Assembly (NCBI GenBank): GCA_014773175.1
Contig: VXCM01000116.1
Location: forward strand, 124,001-188,000
Length of the DNA: 64,000 bases
Origin: Lucifuga dentata
Lineage: Eukaryota; Chordata; Actinopteri; Ophidiiformes; Bythitidae
Direction: 5' to 3'
Position numbers and translations under genes: made by a program
In this document: piece by piece, positions 45,601 through 58,700 of the stretch
Numbering within the stretch: the first letter of the stretch is position 1
Layout of the letters: each line of letters starts with the position of its first letter
Notes under the pieces: generated by a model
What the model was told of the DNA's origin: nothing
Seen by the model: the letters and a program-made list of their open reading frames with translations, nothing else
Databases searched by the model: none

Positions 45601-48600
45601 ATTGCATGGGCTTTCAATGAGGCAAAGGAAGAACTACGAACCATAATAATGCAACAGAATTAAGACAGATGTGCTTTTGCTGTACTCCAGGGAGTGAGAG
45701 AAGGCAGTTCCTGAGCCCCTGTGAGTTGTGAATCATATTTATAAAATATAGTTATATGAAATCATTGGACTTAATTGTCATAGCTGATGATAAACAGTCT
45801 TTGTACTAAAAGGTTTGTTTGGATCTGAAGGATCACTATATATACCTTGTAATTATCCATCTTAGTCTGCCTTGACATTTCATAGGTCACTGATTTTGCA
45901 TTACCAGGGACATTGTGATAACACTGGATCAGAACAAATAGGACAGCATGTAATATTTTCTGATATAATCAGCTTATCTGGTTGTGGCCCAAGTATGCAG
46001 ACAAATAGGCAGGCTGGCTCGATGTGAATTAATTTGCTCACTGTAGGTTTTTTTAAACTTTTCTTTTTCTGTGGCTGTCTGACTGAAAGGGGTTCAGATC
46101 TCCATGCAAAAATGAGCAAGTGATTCCTGGCAAAGTCATGGCAGCACAAAGACAAAAATGGCTGCTCCTTCTGACTCTTTGTGCCATATTTCCTCAGGAA
46201 AACAAGCTTGTGGAATTGCAGATATGAATGAATAAGGTATGGAGAGAGCGAGAGATTGTGTTCTGTGTCTTTGTGACAGAAATAGACTGTGACGATTATA
46301 ATTTGATGATTATGTTGCACATCTAATATGAGGCACGGGGCTGCAATTTTCCTGCTCACAGAAGACATTATGGACCAGGATAAATTGAGTCCAAAAATCT
46401 ATGTCCAGGTGTTGCTCTTACTGTCTGTGTCTGCAGCTAACAGGCTGTTAAACAGGCTAAATAGAGGCCACTACTATGACTAATGAGGTAACTGCACTCC
46501 ACAAATACCTAGAAATCCTGTGTATGCAGTTGCATCATATTAGTGAGGCTTTGTATCGTGGTTCATTTGTTTTCCAGCATTTGGTCTCTTGCCGAGTATC
46601 TGTAGACGAAGCCTCCTGGGGTTGAGCTGATAAACAGTCTGTTCTCACTGTGCAGACCACAGTTGATCATTTCAGCAGTTCACTTACCTGGCTATTGGCC
46701 ATACGAGTGAGACTGAAACTCTGGTTTTCTCTTCTCAGTATTGTGTATATACACACAAGCCATCTAGGTACTTCAACTGTACAACTCCTCCAACCGAAAT
46801 ATGCATATTCTGTGTAGTGGTTTTCAGCGTTCCAATTTATTGTAAGTAATTCTACAGTATATTTGTAGGCTTTTGACAGTAAAATGTCACAGCAAACAGT
46901 TTGAAGGATCATACCGATTATTGCTAATTTTTAACAATAAATACTACCCACTACTACCAACCAACCAGCAGGTAATATTTTTTGGGCTCAAACATGCAAA
47001 ATCACCAGTATATGCCTGTAACCCTGACTAAAGGTTGATCTGACAGTCTGCAGCAACAACACTGAAAACTTCATGTGAGTAAATGTTGACATCTAGGCAA
47101 TTTTCCAAAATTTTGTGAATGCTTGGTTTGAGATTGGCCATCAACTGCATGTTATTTCCAGTCAAATAAACTATACATGCCTTTTACTGGAAATTAAAGA
47201 ATAAGGCAATGATCGCAAACCTATGCAGTTTCATATCTGTGTGTAAATGTGTGGTTAATTGAGATTTGAATCCCTGAAGCTCTATGGATTTTTTCATTAG
47301 CAGTGGTTTTACATTGCATTATGATCTCCAATAAAGAGGGATAACATAAACCACACCATATTCTTTGTGGTGCAAGCAATCAATCTCCAAAATTTACAGT
47401 CCATAAAGAAAATAAGTTTCCGCCCACACATATCCATACACAATGTTTACTGTGTGGTAGTTCATATTTGGTGAAATGAGTTTTCTAGAAAAGGGTCACA
47501 AAAGATGCAGAGATGATATGTGTTTGGGAGAACTATCTTTAGTTATACAGTGTTTGCTGCTCTGCCATGAGAGACTAAGGTTACCATATGAACCAAATGA
47601 CAGGCTGTACAGGCTCGGCCAGCGTCTCCAGCTGAGGATGAGTAAGCCTCAATGTTTGAGTGGGAGGAGTGGGCTTCCAGCATTTGTTTGGTTGCAACAG
47701 AAAGCATCAGATGCTCACTGTGGACCTTCAGTCAGCAAAATGCTTTCAGCTGCCAAACCAAACTTGTTTACTCTTACCGAAACCATGCATAATTAAATCT
47801 AGCATTGTCATTTACTACATGCTGTAGTAATACACAACACTCTCCTTTATCTCTGTAGTTGCGTTTTATGGTTCTAAGACTCATTGTTTAATTTCCATTA
47901 ATGAAAAAATCACACCATGGAGCCTGCTCTTTCAAATTATCTTCCCTTTTTACAGCTCAATATATTATCAAAGATCCCTGCTCATCTGTTTGTTCTCTTT
48001 CAGCGCTGCTCAAATTACCCTCTCATGGTATCAGTGTGTAGCTTCTCGGCTTTCTGTTTTTAACACCTTCTTTCCCCCTGTCTTGTGTAAGCTGTCTTGC
48101 TCCCTTATTCTCATCCTCGTCCTCTCTCTGTGCTCTTTAGCAGTGTGCAGACTGATAGAACATCAGCAGGCAGGTAGTGTAGCGTTTGGTGGCTTGGAAG
48201 GGTCAGATTCCTGTGATAAAGGCAGCTTCATTTCTCATTCTACAGCATGCTGAGGATTCTGGTTCCTGAGGGGGGAAGGGAACCGGAGTCCAGGCAACTC
48301 CTTTTGCTTCCACTGCTGCATGATGTTTAATAAATCTGACAGAAAACGTCTCACTGAAGTCTAAGAAACACTTATACCAGGACAAAATAAAAAACTGAGT
48401 AAATCCTGCCTCCCTCCTGTTTTTAATTTGTCCACTCTTGCTTTGTTTCATTTGTTTTCTGAACATCTTTTCCACTCCATATCTTTCTAATGCCTGTACC
48501 TTCTTTCACATCACACAATCTCCTTTCCTTCTTTTTGGTATGTGTGTGTTTATGTGTGTAGGGATGTGCTTGGTGACCTCTGGGAGCTATACTACACTTA

Positions 48601-51600
48601 TTTTCACGTAAATCTTTGATTCAGCAGTCAGTACTTATGTTGAAGAGCACAAAGGCGCACAGATATACACGCTTACACGCAACAGACAAGTAGAATATTA
48701 GAGGAGTGTAAGCATCTGTACATGCACACAGACCTAAGCTGTAGGGTTACGTAACTTACTCTGCCATTTCAAATAATCTAAAATTGTGTTTGCAGTATGT
48801 GCAGCATAGTCCGGGGCTGGATTCTGCTGAGTTGAACTGGTGCTTTGGTGTTGGGTAACAGGGGAATCCTCTCATAAAGCCCCTGACAGCTCAATTGCCT
48901 AATGCTCTTTATTGTGGTTGTGTTGCTTTCAGCCTCCTGAAACCTGACTAAGAGGAGAAATAGATTCACATAGGACAATAAACTCTGTGTGTGTATGTGT
49001 GTGTGTGTATATATATATCTTGGGGTGCAGGACTGGCATTTTGAATGTTAACAAATTTGCTATAAGGCAGTATGCTGCTGTCAGAGTTGATGTTCCTGCT
49101 CCTGAGTGTAATACTCCAATGTAAAAGGTTAAGTGCTTTGCTGTTGTGTGACCACCAGTTTGACCATAACTTTAGACAGGCAGAAGACCAGAGGCTGTTT
49201 TATAACCTATCAGGAAGCTTGTGCATGTCTGTAGTTAGATATCTCTTACAATCATACTGTTTGCATTGCATTGACTCACCCTCTGGTAGAAAGATATGCA
49301 ACATTTTTCTCAGCCATAGGCAGGATTATGATTCATCATTATGCATTATGTATATTCAACACACGGGGGGGATGAGAGGGAGAAAGGGAGATAAAAGAGG
49401 GACAGAAAGAGAAAGAGAGTGAAGTGAGAGAAAGAGAGGGAGGAGAGAGAGAGAGTTAGAAATTAGGTTATTCCTGTGCACCAGAGATTATGCACAGAGC
49501 TTTTCCCAGCTACAAAGGATCAGAAGACGGAAGGCTTAGAGTAGGATGGGGAAAGCCTCCTGTGTTAATTAGTCAAAGCTGAAATAATAATAATAATAAT
49601 ATCTAAACCTGATTTTACCAGGATGATGCTGTGGGTTGAACTCACAGTGGAGATCCAGCAGCATGAAAATACCTAAAAATAGTTAAAGTGGACAGACGGT
49701 ACGCCACATCTTTATCTTGTCCCACAGGAGCTCTCCATGGTGCTGAACACCAACGCCGCTGTTTTCACTCCACACAGCCGAGGCACATTTGCTCTGAGTT
49801 CTAAATGATAATTTGTTATCACATCTAGATTTTTTTTTAAAATTTTTGATATTTGCTTAATTACTATTTGTAATTTTTAAAGATTTATGTAGAATTTAAG
49901 TCAACTGTACAGCTGTTAGAGGTATTTATTGACGGTTGTATCAGCTATGTGCTTTTCTCTTTGGCAAGGATAGTAGACAGACAGAAAAACAGTGACCACT
50001 ATGTCAGTTAATAGATAGTATGAGAAAATGTCAATAGAAGAGTAAATGGGATTTATATTGGATTAATGAGTGAAAAGTAACACTCAAGTCAATTAGAACT
50101 TCCACAACTTCCAATAAATCAATTTTACACAATCCTTTTTCTCTTTATTAATCTGAAACTTGCCATAATTTGTTCCATAATCGTTGGACACTATACTACA
50201 CCTTAACCTGAAAATTAAATAGAAAAACATTCCTGCCATTGTTCAAAGATATAACTCAAGGAAACCACTATGGATTTGCTCTGACTGCATACATAAGAGA
50301 CATGGAGGGAATATAGATTGTTATGGATGTGTCTCTGTTTTGTATGCATTCACATTAGCAGCACCGAGGCACAAATGCTAGATCCAGCTTAAGGGGCTGG
50401 TCGTTCTCATCTGTCTTCATCTGCTGAGCAGTAAACACCTCTTCACTTTATGCAGGAGCTCATTACTCACAATGGCAGCCATTTGAATCTTTTATCAGAG
50501 GGATTTTTAATTGAACATTTGCCAATATGTTCCTAACAAATGGGCCTGACCAACTCTGAAATCTGTGTGCGTGCGTATGTGCCATGTGTGCACACACATA
50601 CACAAATGTGGGCATGCACGTGTGTGTGAGTTAAAAATTCGTACGCCATGCTTGTGTGATCTCAAAGCCTTCTGGTTCTGAAAACTACACACTTGATATC
50701 AGCCCACATGGGAGATGGCGAGCTGTCTGCTGAGGCTGTGTGATTTATTCAGAATAGATGTCTTACAGTGCCTAATCTTTTTATATTTCATCTTTTTACA
50801 TTACATTTTGCTTTTCTAGTCATGTCTTTCCTTTGTGTGTGTGTGTGTGTGTGTGCGTACATGTGCATTTGTCTTTTTACTGCATGATAGTGATGTGCAA
50901 CAGAAATGATGTTAAGTAACAAATCCCATGGAAGCTATTACAACACCTGCAATATGCCTCCAGCAAAATAATTAAATGAATCATCTCTCAAGCGTGAATA
51001 TGACAGTATTTATTTATTTATTTAAAGGAACAGAAGCGTTTTCCCACATTTGAAAATATATTGGACTTAAACACCTGAATCTAAAAGTCGTTGTTTAGCT
51101 TAATTTGTTTCTGTATTAACATCACAGTAATTACACATGAGAACAATTACATTTGCTTACATATACATACATACATATACATATACATACAGTAACTTTA
51201 AAGCTATTCACTTCCTGCTTAACTCCAGCTGTAACTCTACCTTTAACCTACCAGTAACCTAGCCCAAACCTTACATTAACCTTACCTTATTCATATTTAA
51301 AATTCATCCCAAATTAATGTCCCTTAAAGAAACGAGGACCAGAAAATGTCCTCAATATGAAGGACATTTTCCACATTTTCCACATCTTTCTTAGTGGAAG
51401 CCAGGATTTGGTCCTCAAGGTAGACATACTAAAACAATGCACACTTACTATACATATATGCTGCACATAATTTGAAGTTGAGCATAATCAGTGCCTGGTA
51501 GACCAGCCAACTGTCGCTAGCCTAGAATGAAACACCCCCAAGGTTAAAGAGCACAAAAAGCGTGAAAACTTGTTCATCTATCTTCTCTCTGCTAGTCTGC

Positions 51601-52693
51601 TCTCTGACCTTATTGCTCACTGTCTTATTAAATATAGTTGGCACTATAAGGTCAATAGGGGATGTCAGAAAGCGTAAGTTTTCCATTTGAATGGATTCCA
51701 ATATTTATTCCAAGCCAAACTAAGCTGTGAGCATTTCTGTGATAATTTGCACATACAGCGTGTATTTTGTGCTGTGGGCTTCTGGTGGCTCCACTGGTGC
51801 TTATTTTAGCCCCGTCAGGGACACATGGTTACATGCTACCACACTGTGTGCACTGGTAGAACTGACAAAGATAAACCGGGTTAGTTCTGCACCCTGATCT
51901 TGGACTATCAAGCTGCACTTAGGATCCTTTCACTCTTTAAGTAAGCATGTTATTTATATGCCGATATATAGCTCAGCCTCTTGATAATTGGAGTGTCTGG
52001 TGTGTGATGTAATACATGTTTATGTGTTTACTGATGCCCCTTTATAGATTGCGTAGAAGCAGCGGTAGTTGTGTGCTTTGGTTAACAATAGTTGGCTCTG
52101 AGTGCCCATGAAAAGGTGTGTATTCTTTTGTTATCTTGGGTGCATGCAAGCTTGCCAGAAAGTGATTTGATTAGTGTCACAATGCATGACATCTTTTTGT
52201 GTTATAATTCTGAGAAATGCGTGTTTTCAGTAGTTAGCTCAAATGAACTGCTGCTTAATGGCAAGATAATGTGCAAACAGGTATTCAGAAACCTTAAGAG
52301 ATGGAATTAGGTGTCAACTAAATACTGCTGGAGTCTTACTTTAATAGACAGAGAATGTAATCTACATGTGAACACAAAAGTTTGATTTATCCAAATTCTG
52401 AATTCATTTTATATCTCTTTTATAGGGAAAAAAAATGGCATCACATACTAGACTGAACAAGAACATGAAAAAAAGAGACACCTTTTAATTTGCATGGCTT
52501 TTTTAAATTAGTTTTTGGGTGACATATGGTTTTTTCCCACCACATTATTAATACAGTTTTATTTTAACAACAATCTTGTTTTATCCAAAAAAGGAACACA
52601 TACCACATCTTTAACATGAGCTAAAGAATCATTTCAGCCTCCTGTCTGTTCTCCACCTGCAAAAATAATCTCTGAAAATCTGTGTCGTTCGCC

Positions 52694-52745
<52 letters not shown>

Positions 52746-55700
52746 AATACTGCTGAATAATGAAATCCCCCAGCTCTTTTTCACTCCTGGTCTCAGAGTT
52801 CTCTCAGGAAGCTTCTGTTCCTGACAAACCATAGCAGTCCTCTCTCTTTTTTTCTCTCCCCAGGAGACTGAGATCAGCACCAGTAAGAAGGAGTGTGAAG
52901 CGCTTGAGACAGAGGTGAAGAAAAAGAATCAAACATGCCAGACTTTGGTAAGTGCTCCAAAAATACACCTTAGCCTTTGAGAGAAAAGACAGAGGCTAAA
53001 ATTGATTTGTACCTAAGAGCCTTGCCCGCTATCATCACAGTCCCCAGAGAAAAGCGGCAGTTTACTGTAGTGATTTTTTTTTTTTTTCAGGTTGAATGAA
53101 ATTGAAAAAATGGGAGCAGTTAAATTCAATTCGCTCTATCTGTGTGTTGGGTTTTATTAGCATGGGGAATACATTCAAGGATTAGAGGTGTACGTTTTTG
53201 CAGGAATTCTTTGCTGTGTGTGTGATGCTACAGGAACACTGGGTACAGCATGTAACACTATGTATATGTTCACAATGTGTAAAGTGCAAGGACTGTCCTC
53301 AGGCCGTGGCTATACTGGTATCTTTTGTATACATTATGGTTCACGGCACTGCAGTGGACACTTCTGAAAAAGGTCAGAGACATGACGTGTTGTTAGACAT
53401 TTTCTTAGAATACTCCAGAAATGTCGTTCTTCCTTCTGGGCTGGTCTTGACAAATGGCAAGGAAAGATTTAGAATATGAGGCAAAGAGAATATGCAAGAA
53501 AAAGACTTCCTAGCTTCTCCGAAGGACCTTCAAAAATTCATCCTTGTTTGAAATAAATAATAAGTAGAAAAGATGACATTTTCTGAGGAAAATTGGGAAA
53601 ATTGCTTCAGGCACAACCAGGAACTGAAAACCACAAGTGGAATCTAGTGAACTGAGATGATTAATGTTAAGCCAGTAATTGATACAGCAGGTTAAAACAG
53701 CCCAGCAGTTAAAATTAAATGACTTGGAGCAGACTAATCCATATAAATTGTTATATAGCATTTATAACTCTGTGGACTATAGTTTGGAATTCTTTGCTGA
53801 CATACCACAGCAGCCATGACACTTGCATGTAACCTGTGGAGTTATTAGGCCTGGAGTACCGTAGATGGTCAGCGCTTAGATTCATTTCTATGAAAGGGAG
53901 ATGCTGGAAGGATTCAGCGTCAGTTAAATGGCAATGTTTGGCCCTAGACTATTTAAATTAGTTCCCTCATGCCCGCCAGGCATCTTCTTTAGACGAGCTG
54001 TCTTTGTGTGGCTCTCTGCCCCAAGTAAACACTCCATTAGGACTATTTTCTTTGTTGCTATCCTCTCATATTCCCTGCAAACAGCAGCACTTTCCTCCTC
54101 ACCCATTGTCAGCCTGCTGAGTCTGGGGGAAGCTATAGGACAAACTGTCCCCAAATGGCATGCAGAAACGGTAGGCTGGCCTCCACAGACTGCAGCATGG
54201 CTCTTATCTCCTCCTGCAGAGAATGCTGAGAACAGAGAAGCAAACACAGACAAGACCAATGAAGACAATTGTGAGGTGATGGTGGGTTGACAGTAATGTC
54301 ACTCTCAATTTGGTCTCAGCTGGTTTACCTCTCCTTCCCTCTCACCACCCCATGTCTGTGTTTTTCTCTTCCCACTTCCCTTCCTCTGAGTTGAAAGTGG
54401 ACTGTACACACAGAATAAGTGCAGCTTTGTAGCCTGTTAGTGTAGCTGCTCTGCTGCTGGATCTGTAACGATGTATTTACCTGATAGCACTGACAGCCCA
54501 TGCAGGAATATACACCGATCAGTCACAACATTAAAACCACTGACAGGCGAAGTGAATAACATGGATCGTATGGTTACAATGGCACCTGTCAAGGGGTGGG
54601 ATATATTAGTCATCAAGTCAACAGTCAGTTTTGTTGATGTGTTGGAAGCAGGAAGAATGGACTGCGTAAGGATCTGAGCGACTTTGACAAGGGCCATCTT
54701 GTGATGGCTAAACGACTGGGTCAGAGCATCTCCAAAATGGCAGGTCCTGTGGGGCATTCCCGGTATGCAGAGGTCAGTACCTACCAAAACTGGTCCAAGG
54801 AAGGAACTGTGAACTGGCGACAGGGCCATGGGCACCCAAGGCTCATTGATGCACATGGGGAGCGAAGGCTAGCCCATCTGGTCTGATCCCACAGAAGAGC
54901 TGCTGTAGCACCAACAGCTGAAAAAATGACTGCTGCTATGATAGACAGGTGTGAGAACACACAGCATGGCAGCGTGCTGCGTATGGGGCTGAGTAGCTGC
55001 AGACTGCTCAGAGCGCCATGCTGACCTGTCCACCACCAGAANTGCTGCGTATGGGGCTGAGTAGCTGCAGACTGCTCAGAGCGCCATGCTGACCTGTCCA
55101 CCACCAGAAGTGCCTACAATGGACATGTGAGCATCAGAACTGGACCATGGAGCAATGGAAGAAGATGGCCTGGTCTGATGAATCAGACTTTTTCTTTGAC
55201 ATCATGTGTACGGCCAGGTGTGTGTGCGTGGTTTACTTGGGGAAGAGATGCACCAGGATGCACTATGGGAAGAAGGCAAGCTGGCGGAGGCAGGGTGATG
55301 ATCTGGGCGATGTTCTGCTGGGAAATCTTGGGTCCTGCATTCATGTAGATTAGTTTGACACATACCACCTACTTAAACATTGCTGCAGACCAAGTACACC
55401 CCTTCATGGCAACAGTATTCCCTGATGGCAGCGGCCTCTTTCATTCAGGATAATGCACCCTGCCACACTGCAAACATTACTCAGGAATGGTTTGAGGAAC
55501 ATGACAAAGTTCAATGTGTTGACTTGGCCTCCAAATTTCCCAGATCTCAATCCAATCGAGCATCTGTGTGATGTGCTGGAAAAATAAGTCAGATCCATGG
55601 AGGCCCCACCTCGCAACTTACAGGATATAAAGGATCTGCTGCAACGTCTTGGTGCCAGACACCACAGGACACCTTCAGAGGTCTTGTGGAGTCCATGCCT

Positions 55701-58700
55701 CGACGGTTCAGAGCTGTTTTGGCGACATGATGGGGACCTACACATTATTAGGCAGCTGGTTTTAATGTTGTGGCTGATTGGTGTATATCAATGTCTCTTA
55801 TCAAGTGATGAAATTCCAGCTGGCATTAATGCTGTGTCTCCTCATAGAAATGTATAGAAATGTATAGAAACATAAGTGACTGTATGAGTATGTGTTGACT
55901 GTGAACAGTCAACACATACTCATACAGCCATCTGGCACCTCCATCCTCCTGACTATATGGTGTATATCTGTAGGACATCAGCAGATGTCCTAGTTACCAA
56001 GGTAACAAGCATCATGTTGCCCCAGCATCATTCACGTACAGTATGTATCAGTGCTAATCGAAGATCAATACTAAGGTAGACAGCAAGTAGTCAACAAGTA
56101 AAGGGACCAAAAAACTGTGTAGCTGTGGTCTCAAATGTAGCTCAATATCTGCGAGTGAAATTCCTGCCTTTGTTGTGTTTGTGAAATCAGGGATTATTTG
56201 TAAATAGAAACATCCTCTGTCAAAAGCATATTTGGCAGCTCTCATTGGCTTTTTGCATGGGTGAATGGTTATTTTTAAAGGCAAAAGCAGTGAATAATTC
56301 TGTTGAAGTCAGAGAAACAATGAAACTGTCTGCTCATTGGTACAATAAATGCAGATATATGTTAGTAGGTGCTTCACACCACTATGAAAATGTGTTTGTG
56401 GTAGTTGGTGGTTTGTTTGTTGCTTTGTGTTTTTCATTCATGTAAAATGCTGTTTGGCAGTATACTGTACTTGAGGGAAATTATTGCATGCGCTGTTTAA
56501 GTGGAACAGAGTCCTCCAAAAGGGAAATACAATGCATACATGTTCACCGTGCAGTTGAAGACCCACATGCGTTTTCCAGCTCACAACTGTCATGCGCTAT
56601 TTGTTTCTTTATTACAGCCATCACTCCATCCCTTTACCCAAGCATCTAGAAGTCATCACGTTACATTTTAGGCACGTTGCTGGTCCCTTGCTTAATGGGC
56701 ACATTAATAACCTATTTTTATTCATTAGGAATTTTCCTATTTTAAATAATCAATGACAGAAGCAACCAATAATCAGAAGGGGAAGGTTGAAAGGCATGGG
56801 GCTGATTTATAATGCAGATGTTCTCTGTAAAGAAATAAGAGCTGAGCAGAGAAGGTTTAACTCATTATTAGTAAAATAGTGAGTAAGTAGCTGATGAATT
56901 TCTGTGGTTGTTTGTTATGGGAATAGTTGCTTGTGATTAGTGCACCAGGGGTGACAGATAATAATATCACAGGTACTCTGCATTGGACCTCATTATAATG
57001 TTCCATAGTGGGCTGTATATTATTCACAATACCATTAGCGTTCATCAAAATGATCAAAACACGTCAGAGTTTCTTTGGTCAATAATCTATTGCCTTATCT
57101 GCTCCTCATAAGTTAATTAGGCAATTTTTTTTGCTATGATTCAGCCTCCAAAGCATAATGTTATGTATTGCATGTGTAATATTGATGTTATTACTCTAAC
57201 AACAGATCTGAAACGCCTCTGGTTTTCTATTCAATAATGCTGGAAGTAGTGCAGCATGTAGGCCAAAGGGATTCTAGATTGGATTTTCTTCATCATTGGA
57301 CTTACCACTTCTCCATACAAATGCGTCTTGCCAATGGATTATGGAATGCACTGATCTTTTTAAAGTGTTGATGCAGTCACAGGAGAGAAAAACAACAGAA
57401 TTCCCATGTTCAAGAATATTCCCTGCACATCAGGATGCATGTGCTGTAGATTCCAATAAGTGTTTTAGGTCTTTGCTTTCATTATTGCTGATAAAATACA
57501 TGACCTCTTTGTCTTCAGTAGCTATTTGTCCCTTAGAATTAACATCTGGAGGCTTAGTCAGCCCGTGGTAGCTCTGAATTGGAGAATCGATAGATATGAA
57601 TACAAATGTCAATGCAAACTTGTGCTTGTGTGAGAAAAATTAAAATTGACCGAATCCAATTGATGCAAGTTGAAATGCCAATAATGTTTTGGATGTGAAT
57701 GAACTGAGATTAATGTAAAAACAGGACTTTCATATTGTCTTACTGTTGTTTTCAGGTTGCTGTTCTCTCTGTGGTGTTCATGTGTGTGTTAAACTGACAT
57801 ATCAACATCTAATAGTGTGGAAATACAGCTTCCAAATTGACCCACAGAGAAACAACATAGAAACAAATGGAAAATCTTTGGTGGCAAAAAAAAAAATTAA
57901 GATATTTATTTAAGCTTCTAATTCACAGATATACACAAGCTCATATAGAGCAAAATACAAAATTCATATACATAAATGTGAGTTTAAGGAGCTTCATGTT
58001 GATTCAGTGCTCTCCACAAATATCAACAACCTTGGTAAATCAAAGCAAAATGGGATGTGAAAAAAATATCTTCATGTGCATCCTCTTGATCTTTCATTCA
58101 AAATATTAATAAAAATATACCCTTTAATTAATGTAAAATAATTGAAAGGTAAAAGAAATTCTTATCATGAAACAAATGTTTTTCTCAATGGGCCTGGAAG
58201 AGGATGTGTGTTTATACTGACCCTACACACAGTGATGATTATGATGATGATAATAATGATGATGAGGATGATGATGGTTTGAGTGGCCAAAGAACTTCCA
58301 AGCATCACAACAGGAGAATTACAGACGTTAGTTGGGTCTTGGGCTCAGAAAGTTTCCAAAACTACGATCAGACGCCATCAGGCCGATTGAGAAAAATATT
58401 TGTTTCATGATAAGAATTTCTTCTTCCTTTTAATTATGTACTTTAATTAAAGATTATATTTTTGTTAATATTTTGAATGAAAGATCAAGAAGATAAACAA
58501 TGAAGACACTTGTTTTTCACAGCCCATTTTGCTTTTATTTACAAAGGTTGCCGATATTTGGAGAGCACTGTATACTCACCACTGCATCAAGACTGCTAAG
58601 ATGAACGACTCGAATGATTCCTTCCACATTTATAGATGAAATTTCTGTCCACAGTGCATAGATGATAATAATTTCTCTGTCTCAAGTCAACACTATAATA

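Larger units (their letters stand above)
31548..52863 (+). other. rimbp2: rimbp2 intron (21.3 kb)
   Basis: No coding exon recognised. It contains a hAT-like copy (33249), a TA-flanked element (37150), a MITE fragment (46901), N-joins and many microsatellites. Such an intron may carry conserved enhancers, which cannot be judged without other species. Confidence 0.6.
54511..55785 (+). mobile_element. Tc1-like transposon, degenerate
   Basis: Terminal inverted repeats TACACCGATCAGTCACAACA and (inverted right end) TACACCAATCAGCCACAACA, both continuing into TTAAAACCA. A TA dinucleotide flanks each side (54509-54510, 55786-55787). About 1.28 kb including a 67-bp N-join duplication (54975-55109). 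It carries a broken transposase on the plus strand. Confidence 0.88.

Noticed and set aside
45901..46368. 155-aa minus-strand open frame
   Set aside because: Not protein-like and no homology recognised; it lies in a long intron.
53924..54290. Overlapping 114- and 120-aa open frames on both strands
   Set aside because: Mutual shadows with no family match or splice context.
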